From positions 1-64,000 of the forward strand of contig NZ_BMVU01000002.1 in NCBI RefSeq assembly GCF_014650875.1: DNA of 64,000 nucleotides, read 5' to 3'. The notes under the pieces are model-generated. The model was not told the DNA's origin, did no database searches, and was given only the letters and a program-made list of their open reading frames with translations. Positions 9,365 to 17,431 of this stretch are shown piece by piece; position 1 is the first letter of the stretch, and each line of letters opens with the position of its first letter. The position numbers were made by a program, and so were the translations under genes. Source of the DNA: Streptomyces minutiscleroticus (GTDB taxonomy: Bacteria; Actinomycetota; Actinomycetes; Streptomycetales; Streptomycetaceae).

Positions 9365-9383
9365 GGGACAGGCAGACTGTCCC
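9365..9383 (+). promoter_or_regulatory. inverted repeat abutting sensor kinase start
   Basis: GGGACAG-gcaga-CTGTCCC, a perfect 7-bp dyad ending one base before the ATG at 9385, in the 143-bp dctA/sensor divergent promoter region. It could be the binding site of the cognate response regulator or a leader hairpin. Confidence 0.4.
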
Positions 9384-9384
9384 C

Positions 9385-11283
9385 ATGCGCTTCCCCCGAC
9401 CCCGCAGCCTGGCGGGTCAGCTCTTCGCGATGCAGGCCGTGCTGGTCGCCGCCGTGGTGGCCGGGTGCGCCCTCTTCACGTACCTGAGCGACCGCAGCCA
9501 GGCCGTGGCGGACGCGGGGCGGCAGGCGACGGCGGTCGCCCGCGCGGTCGCGGACGCCCCGTCCGTGCGGGAGGCGGTCCGCACCGGCGACCCGACGCGC
9601 GAGCTCCAGCCGTACGCGCTGCAGGTCCAGCGGCACACCGGGGTCGACTTCGTCACGATCATGGACCCGCGGGGCATCCGCTGGACGCACCCCCACGAGG
9701 AGCGCATAGGGGAGCGCTTCCTCGGCCACACCGCCCGGGCGCTGCGGGGCGAGACCTTCACCGAGACCTACACCGGCACGCTCGGCCCGTCCGTGCGCGC
9801 CGTCACGCCGGTCACCGACGACGGGCGGATCGTCGGCCTGGTCAGCGCGGGCATCAAGGTGGAGGCGATCACCGCCCGGGTGCAGGAGCAGGTCACGATG
9901 CTGCTCGGGGTCGCGGCGGGCGCGCTGGCGCTGGGCGGCGTCGGCACGTACGTGGTGAACGCCCGGCTGCGCCGCCACACGCACAACATGAACGCGGCCG
10001 AGCTCAGCCGCATGCACGACTACCACCAGGCCGCGCTGCACGCCGTGCGCGAGGGCCTGCTGATGCTCGACGGGCAGTACCGGGTGGCGCTGATCAACGA
10101 CGGGGCACGGGAGCTGCTCGGCGCGGACGCCGACGTGGTGGGCCGCTCGGTCGCGGAGCTGGGGCTGCCCGCGCCGCTGACCGGCGCCCTGCTGTCCGGG
10201 CGGCCGCGGGTGGACGAGGTGCACCTGACGGCGGACCGGGTGCTGGTGGTGAACACCTCACCGGTGTCGGGCGGCGAGCGCCGGGGCACGGTGGTGACCC
10301 TGCGCGACCACACGGAGCTGCAGTCCCTGATGGGCGAGCTGGACTCCGAACGCGGCTTCACGCAGGCCCTGCGCTCGCAGGCGCACGAAGCGGCCAACCG
10401 GCTGCACACCGTGGTCTCGCTGATCGAGCTGGGGCGCGCCGAGGAGGCCGTCGGCTTCGCCACGGCGGAGCTGGAGCTGGCGCAGGCACTGACCGACCAG
10501 GTGGTGGACGCGGTGGGCGAACCGGTGCTGGCCGCGCTGTTGCTGGGCAAGACCGCCCAGGCCAACGAGCGGGGCGTGGAGCTGGTCGTGTCGGCCGAGA
10601 GCCGGATCGACGACGGGCTGCTGCCGCGGGCACTGCCCTCGCGGGACCTGGTGACGGTCCTCGGCAACCTGATCGACAACGCGGTGGACGCGGCGCAGGG
10701 CTCGGCGCGGGCCCGGGTGACGGTCACGGCGCTGGCGGACGGCGACGGGCTGCTGTTCCGGGTCTCCGACACGGGGGACGGCGTGGACCCGGCCCACGCT
10801 GAGGAGGTCTTCGAGCGCGGCTGGACGACCAAGCCGGCCGGGCCCGGCGGGCGGGGCATCGGCCTCGCGCTGGTCCGGCAGGCGGTGCGCCGCCACGAGG
10901 GGACGCTGACGGTGTCGGAGGCCGCGGGCGGCGGGGCGGAGTTCGAGGTGCGGCTGCCGCTGCGGTGCGGGGACGGCACCGGGTACGGCGACCGCGCGGC
11001 CCGTGTGCTCCCCATGGCCCGCGAGGAGCACACGGGCCGCGGGGAGCACATGGAGTACGGGGAGTACGGGGAGTACGAGGAGCCCGAAGCGCGCCGGAAG
11101 CACGAAGGGCTCGGGGAGTACGGAGAGCACGAAGGGCTCGGGAAGTACGCAGAGTCCGAAGGACTCGGGGAGCACGGGGAGCACACGGGCCGCGGGGACG
11201 ACGAGGTCCCCGGGGATCAGACGGACGGCGACGCCGGCGCCGCGGCCGGCGGGAGACCGGCCCGGGCCGCGGGACCGGCATGA
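9385..11283 (+). CDS. sensor histidine kinase, CitA/DcuS family
   Basis: 632 aa. TM1 (about 15-33), extracytoplasmic PAS-like sensor (about 35-165, DFVTIMDPRGIRWTHPHEERIG), TM2 (about 172-192), cytoplasmic PAS (about 208-305), H-box RSQAHEAANRLHT with H334, N-box LGNLIDNAVDAA, G-boxes DTGDGVD and GGRGIGLALV. It presumably senses a dicarboxylate or citrate and controls the divergent dctA. The ATPase fold ends near residue 527. Then comes an unusual ~105-residue hydrophilic tail containing 9-residue repeats HEGLGEYGE/HEGLGKYAE/SEGLGEHGE, absent from ordinary family members as far as I know. The response regulator gene begins 10 bp after the stop. Confidence 0.9.
   Translation: MRFPRPRSLAGQLFAMQAVLVAAVVAGCALFTYLSDRSQAVADAGRQATAVARAVADAPSVREAVRTGDPTRELQPYALQVQRHTGVDFVTIMDPRGIRWTHPHEERIGERFLGHTARALRGETFTETYTGTLGPSVRAVTPVTDDGRIVGLVSAGIKVEAITARVQEQVTMLLGVAAGALALGGVGTYVVNARLRRHTHNMNAAELSRMHDYHQAALHAVREGLLMLDGQYRVALINDGARELLGADADVVGRSVAELGLPAPLTGALLSGRPRVDEVHLTADRVLVVNTSPVSGGERRGTVVTLRDHTELQSLMGELDSERGFTQALRSQAHEAANRLHTVVSLIELGRAEEAVGFATAELELAQALTDQVVDAVGEPVLAALLLGKTAQANERGVELVVSAESRIDDGLLPRALPSRDLVTVLGNLIDNAVDAAQGSARARVTVTALADGDGLLFRVSDTGDGVDPAHAEEVFERGWTTKPAGPGGRGIGLALVRQAVRRHEGTLTVSEAAGGGAEFEVRLPLRCGDGTGYGDRAARVLPMAREEHTGRGEHMEYGEYGEYEEPEARRKHEGLGEYGEHEGLGKYAESEGLGEHGEHTGRGDDEVPGDQTDGDAGAAAGGRPARAAGPA
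11101..11190 (+). repeat. 27-bp tandem repeats encoding kinase tail
   Basis: Three consecutive 27-bp units begin at 11101, 11128 and 11155 with a partial fourth at 11182. They are in frame and encode 9-residue repeats (S/H-EGLG-x-Y/H-x-E). Degenerate GAGTACGGG/GAGCAC units extend back to about 11020. They look like a recent in-frame expansion. Confidence 0.75.
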
Positions 11284-11293
11284 AAGGCAGGAC

Positions 11294-11992
11294 ATGAGCA
11301 CGCCCTCCCCCGACATCCGGGTCCTGGTGGTCGAGGACGACCCCGTGGCCGCCGACGCGCACGTCCTGTACGTGGACCGGGTCCCCGGCTTCACGGCGGT
11401 CGGCAAGGCGCACACGGGCGCGGAGGCCCGGCGGCTCCTGGACCGGGTGCGGGTGGACCTGCTGCTGCTCGATCTGCACCTGCCGGACGTGCACGGGCTG
11501 CGCCTGGCCCGCTCGCTGCGCGCGGCCGGCCATCACGCGGACGTGATCGCGGTGACGTCGGCGCGGGATCTGGCGGTGGTGCGGGAGGGCGTGTCGCTGG
11601 GGGTCGTGCAGTACGTGCTGAAGCCGTTCACGTTCGCCACGCTGCGGGACCGGCTCGTGCGGTACGCGGAGTACCACGCGGCGGCGGGCGAGGCGAGCGG
11701 CCAGGACGAGGTGGACCGGGCGCTGGCGACCCTGCGCGCGCCGGGGCCGGCCGCCCTGCCGAAGGGGCTGAGCGGCCCGACCCTGGAGCGGGTCACCCGC
11801 ACCCTGCGGAACGCCGGCGGGGGCCTGACGGCGGCCGGGGTCGGCGAGGCGGTCGGCATCTCCCGCATCACGGCCCGCCGCTACCTGGAGCACCTCGTCG
11901 AGGCGGGCCGGGCGGCCCGCAGCCCGCAGTACGGGCAGGTGGGCCGGCCCGAGTTCCAGTACCAGTGGGTGCCGGAGCGGCAACGGCACTGA
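11294..11992 (+). CDS. response regulator, CitB/DcuR family
   Basis: 232 aa. N-terminal receiver (VLVVEDDPVAA; phosphoacceptor D60 in LLLLDLHLPD; conserved Lys in YVLKPFTFATL) and a C-terminal HTH of the CitB type (GLTAAGVGEAVGISRITARRYLEHL, about 172-196; described by positions). It pairs with the sensor kinase 10 bp upstream and probably activates dctA, which is divergent from the sensor. ATG 11294 is chosen over longer in-frame starts inside the kinase tail; GGCAGGAC lies just upstream as a weak ribosome site. Confidence 0.9.
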   Translation: MSTPSPDIRVLVVEDDPVAADAHVLYVDRVPGFTAVGKAHTGAEARRLLDRVRVDLLLLDLHLPDVHGLRLARSLRAAGHHADVIAVTSARDLAVVREGVSLGVVQYVLKPFTFATLRDRLVRYAEYHAAAGEASGQDEVDRALATLRAPGPAALPKGLSGPTLERVTRTLRNAGGGLTAAGVGEAVGISRITARRYLEHLVEAGRAARSPQYGQVGRPEFQYQWVPERQRH

Positions 11993-11993
11993 G

Positions 11994-12018
11994 GGCACCC
12001 CCGGTCCGGGGAGGTGCC
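11994..12018. terminator. bidirectional hairpin between convergent genes
   Basis: GGCACC-ccCGG-t-CCGgg-GGTGCC stem with a small internal bulge, directly after the response regulator stop and before the SDR stop on the other strand. Confidence 0.5.
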
Positions 12019-12041
12019 GCCCCGTGCCGTGCCGTCGGCCG

Positions 12042-12839
12042 TCAGACGGCCGTGTACGCGCCGTCCACCAGGTGGTAGCTGCCGTGGACGAAGGAGGCGC
12101 GCTCGGTGAGGAGGAAGACGATCAGCTCGGCGACCTCCTCGGAGCGGCCGAGGCGGCCGACCGGGTGCGCCGCGACCAGGGCGTCGTGCGCGGCCCGCTC
12201 CATCGCGTCAACGGCGAGCAGCGGCGTCTCGATGAAGCCGGGGCCCACGGCGTTGACGCGGATGTTCTTCGACGCGTACTCGGCGGCGGCTGTCTTGGTG
12301 AGGCCCACCACGCCGTGCTTGGCGGCCACGTAGGCGATCGAGCCCCGCGAGGAGACGGTGCCCATGACGGAGGAGACGTTCACGATCGCGCCGCCCTCGC
12401 CGGCCGCCTCGATGGCGGGCAGCTCGTGGCGCATGGAGTAGAAGACGCCGTTGAGGTTCGTGGCGATGACCCGCTCGTACCCCTCGATGTCGTACTCGCC
12501 CGTGGCGGCGATGGGGCCGCGGATGCCCGCGTTGTTCACGGCCAGGTGCAGCGCGCCGAAGGTGTCGACGGCGAAGCGCACGGCGGCCTCGACGGACTCC
12601 GCGCTGGTCACGTCCAGGGCGACGGCGGCCGCCTTGTGGCCCTCCGCCGTCAGCTCGGCGGCCGCCTTCGCCGCGCCCTCGGCGTTGTGGTCGGCGACGA
12701 CGACGCTCGCGCCGCCGGCGGCGAGGCGGCGGACGGTGGCCAGGCCGATGCCGGAGGCGCCGCCGGTGACGAGGGCGGTCTTCCCGGCGAACTCCGTGGC
12801 GTAGTCGGGAACGGAGGTGGTGCTCATGGTGGTGCTCAC
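12042..12839 (-). CDS. SDR-family NAD(P)-dependent oxidoreductase
   Basis: 265 aa classical short-chain dehydrogenase: nucleotide motif TGGASGIG (about 25-32), VVVADHN acidic cofactor loop suggesting NAD preference, structural NNAG (about 103-106), catalytic Ser in NVSSVMG, and YVAAK as the Tyr-x3-Lys pair, followed by NAVGPGFIETPLL. Substrate is not predictable. The N-terminus carries a 12-bp tandem duplication (ATGAGCACCACC twice), giving two equivalent ATG starts at 12839 and 12827. It follows the TetR gene by 3 bp and is probably its regulated partner. Confidence 0.9.
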   Translation of the reverse strand: MSTTMSTTSVPDYATEFAGKTALVTGGASGIGLATVRRLAAGGASVVVADHNAEGAAKAAAELTAEGHKAAAVALDVTSAESVEAAVRFAVDTFGALHLAVNNAGIRGPIAATGEYDIEGYERVIATNLNGVFYSMRHELPAIEAAGEGGAIVNVSSVMGTVSSRGSIAYVAAKHGVVGLTKTAAAEYASKNIRVNAVGPGFIETPLLAVDAMERAAHDALVAAHPVGRLGRSEEVAELIVFLLTERASFVHGSYHLVDGAYTAV

Positions 12840-12842
12840 TCT

Positions 12843-13550
12843 CTATGCGGTTCTTCCGGCGGCGTCGCCGCCGGTGGTCGTACGGGCGGCCGCGGCCGCC
12901 TCTCCCGTCAGGGCGTCGTAGGCCTGCTCCACCAGGGCGGGCAGGTCCGCGGCGGCCGGGTCCGCCGGGTCGTGGTCCCGCAGGCCGCGCGCCCACAGGC
13001 GCTGGGCGGCCACGAGGACGCCGGCCGCGGTCTCCACGACGACGGCCGGGCGCACGTCCCGTACGGGGTCGGTGCCGAGCCTGCCGGCGACGATGCGGAC
13101 CGACTCCTCCTGGGCGTCGATCCTTATGCGCTGGTAGGCGGCGAAGAGGGCGGGCTCGCTGTCGACCAGGGCCAGCAGTTCGCGCATGCGCGGGCGCAGG
13201 TGCAGGGCGGGGTGCTCCGGGTCGGCCAGCCACTGGCCCACGGCCCTGCGGTACGCGACCAGCGGGGGCTCGTCGCGGGGCCGGTCCCGCAGCGCCGCGT
13301 TGATGCGGGCCCCGTCGCCGCGGACGAAGTCAAGGACCGCGTCCTCCTTGCCCGCGAAGTGGCGGCTGAAGGTGCGGCGGGTGACGTCGGCGCGCTCCGC
13401 CACGGCGGCGACGGTCACGGCGGCGAGGCCGTGCTCCAGGACCAGGTCGAGGGCGGCGGACGCCATCGCGTCCCGCGTCTGCCGCGCCTTGCGCCGCCTG
13501 CGGTCCTCCCCGGCTCCCGCGGCCGGGACGGTGGGCTCCTTCGCCTTCAT
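12843..13550 (-). CDS. TetR/AcrR-family transcriptional repressor
   Basis: 235 aa. Basic N-terminal arm (RRRRKARQTRDAM), HTH about 45-65 with recognition helix region ADVTRRTFSRHFAGKEDAV, then an all-helical ligand domain. The first gene of a two-gene operon with the SDR dehydrogenase downstream (3-bp gap). Two TGTCTC/GGGACA dyads lie 24-55 bp upstream of its start, the expected place for an autoregulatory operator, so the regulator likely represses itself and the SDR until an SDR-related ligand appears. Confidence 0.88.
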   Translation of the reverse strand: MKAKEPTVPAAGAGEDRRRRKARQTRDAMASAALDLVLEHGLAAVTVAAVAERADVTRRTFSRHFAGKEDAVLDFVRGDGARINAALRDRPRDEPPLVAYRRAVGQWLADPEHPALHLRPRMRELLALVDSEPALFAAYQRIRIDAQEESVRIVAGRLGTDPVRDVRPAVVVETAAGVLVAAQRLWARGLRDHDPADPAAADLPALVEQAYDALTGEAAAAARTTTGGDAAGRTA

Positions 13551-13573
13551 GATGTCGACGATACCTCCAGTCG

Positions 13574-13605
13574 TGTCTCAATGGGACATCTGTCTCAGCG
13601 GGACA
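13574..13605 (-). promoter_or_regulatory. tandem TetR operator dyads TGTCTC-nnn-GGGACA
   Basis: TGTCTCAATGGGACA (13574-13588) and TGTCTCAGCGGGACA (13591-13605) are two near-palindromes in direct repeat with 17-bp periodicity. The related half-site CGGGACGTC recurs twice more (near 13616-13642). Position just upstream of the TetR start makes an operator the simplest reading. Confidence 0.7.
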
Positions 13606-13643
13606 TCAATCCCTCCGGGACGTCGATCCCTCCGGGACGTCGG

Positions 13644-13675
13644 GCGGTCCGCTGCCCGGCCGGGCAGCGGACCGC
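13644..13675. repeat. 32-bp perfect palindrome in divergent promoter region
   Basis: Arm GCGGTCCGCTGCCCGG (13644-13659) is followed by its exact complement to 13675. It sits between the divergent tetR and sugar-transporter promoters, so it is upstream of both and is not an obvious terminator. Confidence 0.6.
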
Positions 13676-13685
13676 TGCAAGGTCA

Positions 13686-13715
13686 TTGACCTGACTAGAC
13701 CACTGCTCCTACGTT
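13686..13715 (+). promoter_or_regulatory. sugar ABC operon promoter with DasR-like (dre) site
   Basis: -35 TTGACC (13686-13691), 18-bp spacer, -10 TACGTT (13710-13715). The spacer contains ACCTGACTAGACCACT (13689-13704), which matches 13 of 16 positions of the dre consensus ACTGGTCTAGACCACT recognised by the GlcNAc-responsive repressor DasR. The consensus is from memory. A site between -35 and -10 would repress. Confidence 0.55.
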
Positions 13716-13769
13716 CACGAGGCAGCAGTACCCGGCCACAAAGACGTCGGCCAGTAGGAGGTCGTGCCC

Positions 13770-15170
13770 GTGCGCCCCACCGCCGCCCGCCCCCGCACCA
13801 CTGCCACCGCCCTTCCCCTTCTCCTCGCCGCCCTGCTCACCGTCGGTGCCGCCGGTACGCTCACCGCCTGCGGCGGCGGGCCGGGCAGCGACCCGGACAC
13901 CGTGCGGGTCTCCTTCAAGCAGTCGACCGACAACAAGGTCAGAGTCATGGACGACCACCTGGCCGGCGTGAAGGAGCAGTTCGAGAAGGCCCACCCGGGC
14001 AAGAAGGTCGAGCTCGTCCCGATCAAGGCCCCGGACTCGGAGTACTACACCAAGCTCCAGCAGATGCTGCGCTCCCCGAAGACGGCCCCCGACCTCGTCT
14101 ACGAGGACACCTTCCTGATCAACTCCGACATCACCAGCGGCTATCTGAAGCCGCTCGACCCGTATCTGGCCGAGTGGGACGACTGGGACCGGTTCGTCGA
14201 CACGGCGAAGGCCGCCGCGAAGGCCGAGGACGGCAGGACGTACGGCGTGCCGGACGGCACGGACACCCGGGGGCTGTGGTTCGACAGGGGGATCTTCGCC
14301 AGGGCCGGGCTCCCCGCCGACTGGCAGCCCAGGACCTGGGACGACGTGCTCGACGCGGCCCGGACCGTGAAGGAGAAGGTCCCCGGCGTCGTCCCGCTCA
14401 ACGTCTACACGGGCAAGCCCGCGGGCGAGGCCGCCACCATGCAGGGCTTCCAGATGCTGCTGTACGGCACGGGCGACGGCAGCCGGGACCCGCTCTACGA
14501 CGCCTCCGCCGAGAAGTGGGTCGTGGGCAGCCGGGCCTTCAAGGACGCGCTGGCCTTCGTCGAGACCGTGTACAAGGAGAAGCTCGGGCCCGACGTCTCC
14601 GACGCGCTCGACCCGAACTTCGCCACCCGCGTGCGCGGCGAGCTCCTGCCCGAGGGCAAGCTGGCCATCGACCTGGACGGCTCCTGGCTGCCGCAGGACT
14701 GGCAGGAGGGCTCCGGGCACGAGTGGCCCGAGTGGTCCGAGAAGCTGGGGCTCGCCGCCATGCCCACCCAGCACGGCCAGGCCCCCGGCCGGGTGAGCAT
14801 GTCCGGCGGCTGGACCTGGGCGATCCCCGCCAAGGCCGGCAACCCCGACCTCGCCTTCGAGTTCGTCAAGACGATGCAGACGAAAGCGAACGCCCTGAAG
14901 TGGTGCATCGCCAACTCCGGCATCGCCGTGCGCGAGGACGTCGCCGCCGACCCGGCGTACGCGAAGGACCGGCCCGGGATCGCGTTCTTCACCGACCTGG
15001 TGGCCGACACCCACTACCGGCCCGCCTATCCGGCGTACCCGAAGGTCTCCACCGCCGTCCAGGAGGCCATGGAGGGCGTCACGACGGGCGACCGGTCGGT
15101 CGAGGAGGCGGCGAAGGGCTACGACGAGGAGCTGGGGTCCGCCACGGACGGCCGGGTGACCCGGCGGTGA
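13770..15170 (+). CDS. sugar ABC transporter, extracellular substrate-binding lipoprotein
   Basis: 466 aa. Signal peptide with lipobox LTAC-GGG (Cys about 34), so it is a membrane-anchored lipoprotein. The fold is family 1 solute-binding (MalE/UgpB type): KEQFEKAHPGKKVELVPI, DLVYEDTF, YGVPDGTDTRGLWFDRGIF, SGGWTWAIPAKAGNPDLAFEFV. The GTG at 13770 is preferred over GTG 13764 because AGGAGG (13756-13761) then has 8-nt spacing. No ATPase gene is adjacent, so it must use a shared MsiK-type ATPase encoded elsewhere (known for Streptomyces sugar importers). Substrate unknown; a dre-like promoter site would suggest an amino sugar or chitin-related oligosaccharide. Confidence 0.92.
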   Translation: MRPTAARPRTTATALPLLLAALLTVGAAGTLTACGGGPGSDPDTVRVSFKQSTDNKVRVMDDHLAGVKEQFEKAHPGKKVELVPIKAPDSEYYTKLQQMLRSPKTAPDLVYEDTFLINSDITSGYLKPLDPYLAEWDDWDRFVDTAKAAAKAEDGRTYGVPDGTDTRGLWFDRGIFARAGLPADWQPRTWDDVLDAARTVKEKVPGVVPLNVYTGKPAGEAATMQGFQMLLYGTGDGSRDPLYDASAEKWVVGSRAFKDALAFVETVYKEKLGPDVSDALDPNFATRVRGELLPEGKLAIDLDGSWLPQDWQEGSGHEWPEWSEKLGLAAMPTQHGQAPGRVSMSGGWTWAIPAKAGNPDLAFEFVKTMQTKANALKWCIANSGIAVREDVAADPAYAKDRPGIAFFTDLVADTHYRPAYPAYPKVSTAVQEAMEGVTTGDRSVEEAAKGYDEELGSATDGRVTRR

Positions 15171-15184
15171 GCGGCCCCCGGCCC

Positions 15185-15448
15185 CCGAAGGCGGACGGTC
15201 ACAGGCGCCCCGCAGCGCGCGGAGACCGGGCCCCGGAGACGGGCGACCGCCCGCCCCCGGGAACGGTCGGCCCCCCGTGCCCCGAAGCACACGGACACCG
15301 GACCCCGGGGACGGGCGGACACCGGCCTCCGGAGGCCGACGGGCGCCGGCACCCCGCAGCGCGCGGACGTCGGGCCCCGGGGGCGGACGACCGCCGGCCC
15401 CCGGGAGCGGGCGGACGCCGGCGGCCCGCCGCGGGCGGCTTCCGATGA
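15185..15448 (+). repeat. eleven 24-bp tandem repeats between binding-protein and permease genes
   Basis: The whole gap is built from eleven consecutive degenerate 24-bp units starting at 15185, 15209, 15233, and every 24 bp to 15425-15448. Typical units begin CCGGNRGCGGRCG and end CGCCGGSCC. Units at 15209 and 15353 are closest (20 of 24 by eye). Translated in one frame they give PxAxGxRR-like octapeptides, but that frame belongs to neither flanking gene. The last unit contains the ATG of the permease gene. Confidence 0.85.
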
Positions 15449-16392
15449 CCTCCGCGCCCCCGGCCGGTTCCGGGGCCGTGCGGGAGGTCCCCGGACCGGC
15501 CGCGCCGCCGCCCGCGCCCCGCGCCCGGCGCGGTCTGCGCCGCGCCCTGGTCCGCGCCCTGCCGGTCTCCCCCGCCCTGGTCCTGCTGCTCCTCTTCCTC
15601 GCGGGCCCGATCGCGTACTGCGCCTGGATCGCCTTCACCGACCTCCAGCTCACCGGGCAGGCGAGCGCGTCCTTCGTCGGCCTCGACAACTTCGAGGCGG
15701 CGTTCCGGGACGAGGCGTTCCTCAACGCCGTGTGGCTGACGCTGGTGTTCACCGTGCTCAGCTCGCTGATCGGGCAGAACACGCTCGGTCTCGCGCTCGC
15801 CTCCCTGATGCGGCGCGCGTCGAAGCCGGTGCGCACGCTGACCGGCGGCGTCGTCGTCACCGCCTGGGTGCTGCCCGAGGTCGTCGCCGGCTTCCTGCTG
15901 TACGCGTTCTTCCGCCGCGACGGCACCCTCAACGCGGTCCTGGACCTCCTGCACCTGCCGGCCCAGAACTGGCTCTACACCCTGCCGATCCTCGCCGTCT
16001 CCTTCGCCAACGTCTGGCGGGGCACGGCCTTCTCGATGCTCGTCTACTCGGCGGCCCTGGACGAGATCCCCGAGGAGATCACCGAGGCGGCCGAGGTGGA
16101 CGGGGCGGGCGGATGGCGGCGGACGTGGCACATCACGCTGCCCATGATCCGGCGCTCCATCGGCACGAACCTGATGCTCAACACCCTGCAGACGCTGTCG
16201 GTGTTCGGCCTGGTCTGGGTGATGACCCGCGGCGGCCCGGGCAACCGCAGCCAGACACTGCCGCTGTTCATGTACGAGCAGGCCTTCCAGAAGAGCATGA
16301 TCGGGTACGGCACGGCCGTGGCCCTGCTGCTCCTGGTGGTCGGCTCGCTGTTCTCGCTCGTCTACATGCGCCTGCTGCGGACGGAGGTCTGA
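15445..16392 (+). CDS. sugar ABC transporter permease (MalF/UgpA type)
   Basis: 315 aa, about six membrane segments (first at about 35-57, ALVLLLLFLAGPIAYCAWIAF), with the EAA loop EEITEAAEVDGAGGWRRTWH-type motif before ITLPMIRRS that contacts the ATPase. ATG 15445 is chosen: the frame stays open further upstream, but that stretch is the repeat array. It is followed after 1 bp by the second permease. There is no clear ribosome site: the array's last unit (CGGGCGGCTTCCG) abuts the ATG, so initiation may depend on a weak site or on the repeats. Confidence 0.92.
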   Translation: MTSAPPAGSGAVREVPGPAAPPPAPRARRGLRRALVRALPVSPALVLLLLFLAGPIAYCAWIAFTDLQLTGQASASFVGLDNFEAAFRDEAFLNAVWLTLVFTVLSSLIGQNTLGLALASLMRRASKPVRTLTGGVVVTAWVLPEVVAGFLLYAFFRRDGTLNAVLDLLHLPAQNWLYTLPILAVSFANVWRGTAFSMLVYSAALDEIPEEITEAAEVDGAGGWRRTWHITLPMIRRSIGTNLMLNTLQTLSVFGLVWVMTRGGPGNRSQTLPLFMYEQAFQKSMIGYGTAVALLLLVVGSLFSLVYMRLLRTEV

Positions 16393-16393
16393 C

Positions 16394-17296
16394 ATGCCGG
16401 CCGCCCCTTCCCCCGCCGTCCGCCGCGCCCCCGCTCCCGTCCGCCGCTCCCCCGCCTCCCGCCGGACGCCCGCCGCCCGGCGCGCGGCCCGCCGGCTGGC
16501 GGCGGACGCCGGTCTGCTGGCCGTCGCCGCCGCGTTCGTCCTGCCGCTGGCCTGGGTGGCGCTCTCCTCCCTCGACGCCCGCGCCGACCTGCGCGTGAAG
16601 CTGCCCGACGGCCTCACCCTGGACAACTACGACGCCGTCCTCGAACCCGACATCACCTTCACGCCCCTGCTGAACAGCCTCGTGCTGTGCGGCGGCGCGA
16701 CCCTGCTGACCGTCGTCTGCGCGGCCCTCGCCGCCTATCCGCTGTCCCGCTACCGCTCGCGCCTGAACCGCCCGTTCCTGCTGACGATCCTCTTCGCGAC
16801 CTGCCTGCCGATCACCGCGGTCATGGTGCCGGTGTACGCGCTGTTCGTGCGGGTCGACCTGATCGACACCGTGCACGGCACGGTCTTCTTCTTCGCCGCC
16901 TCCCAGCTCCCGTTCGCCGTCTGGCTGATGAAGAACTTCATGGACGGCGTGCCCAAGGAGCTGGAGGAGGCCGCCTGGACCGACGGCGCCTCGTCCCTGC
17001 AGTCCCTGCTGCGGATCGTGCTCCCGCTGATGGGGCCGGGCGTCGCCGTCGTCACGGTCTTCTCGTTCGTGATGATGTGGGGCAACTTCTTCGTGCCCTT
17101 CATGCTGCTGCTCAGCCCGGACCGGATGCCCGCGTCGGTCAGCATCAACGACTTCTTCGGCAACCGCGGCAGCGTGGTCTACGGCCAGCTCGCCGCGTTC
17201 TCGGTGCTGTACTCCACGCCGGTGATCCTGCTCTACGTGCTGATCGCCCGGCGGCTGGGCGGCGGGTTCGCGCTGGGAGGGGCGGTGAAGGGGTAG
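16394..17296 (+). CDS. sugar ABC transporter permease (MalG/UgpE type)
   Basis: 300 aa. An N-terminal Arg/Ala/Pro-rich cytoplasmic extension (about 1-35), then six membrane segments and the EAA motif PKELEEAAWTDGASSLQSLL. It forms the heterodimeric channel with the preceding permease (1-bp spacing after that stop). No ATP-binding gene follows, consistent with use of a common ATPase. Confidence 0.92.
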   Translation: MPAAPSPAVRRAPAPVRRSPASRRTPAARRAARRLAADAGLLAVAAAFVLPLAWVALSSLDARADLRVKLPDGLTLDNYDAVLEPDITFTPLLNSLVLCGGATLLTVVCAALAAYPLSRYRSRLNRPFLLTILFATCLPITAVMVPVYALFVRVDLIDTVHGTVFFFAASQLPFAVWLMKNFMDGVPKELEEAAWTDGASSLQSLLRIVLPLMGPGVAVVTVFSFVMMWGNFFVPFMLLLSPDRMPASVSINDFFGNRGSVVYGQLAAFSVLYSTPVILLYVLIARRLGGGFALGGAVKG

Positions 17297-17431
17297 CCGC
17301 CGGGCGGCCGGCCCGGTCCCGCCCGCAACCGCCCCGTCCGACGGACACCCTCCCGGAACCCGCCATTTCCGTACGCTAGGTGACTGTTTCCGAACACTAC
17401 GTGGTCATCGTCACGGAACGGTCAATACCGT

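Noticed and set aside
15277..15444. N-terminal extension of the sugar permease through the repeat array
   Set aside because: It would add 56 Pro/Arg/Gly residues encoded by the tandem repeat; the permease core and a natural ATG begin at 15445.
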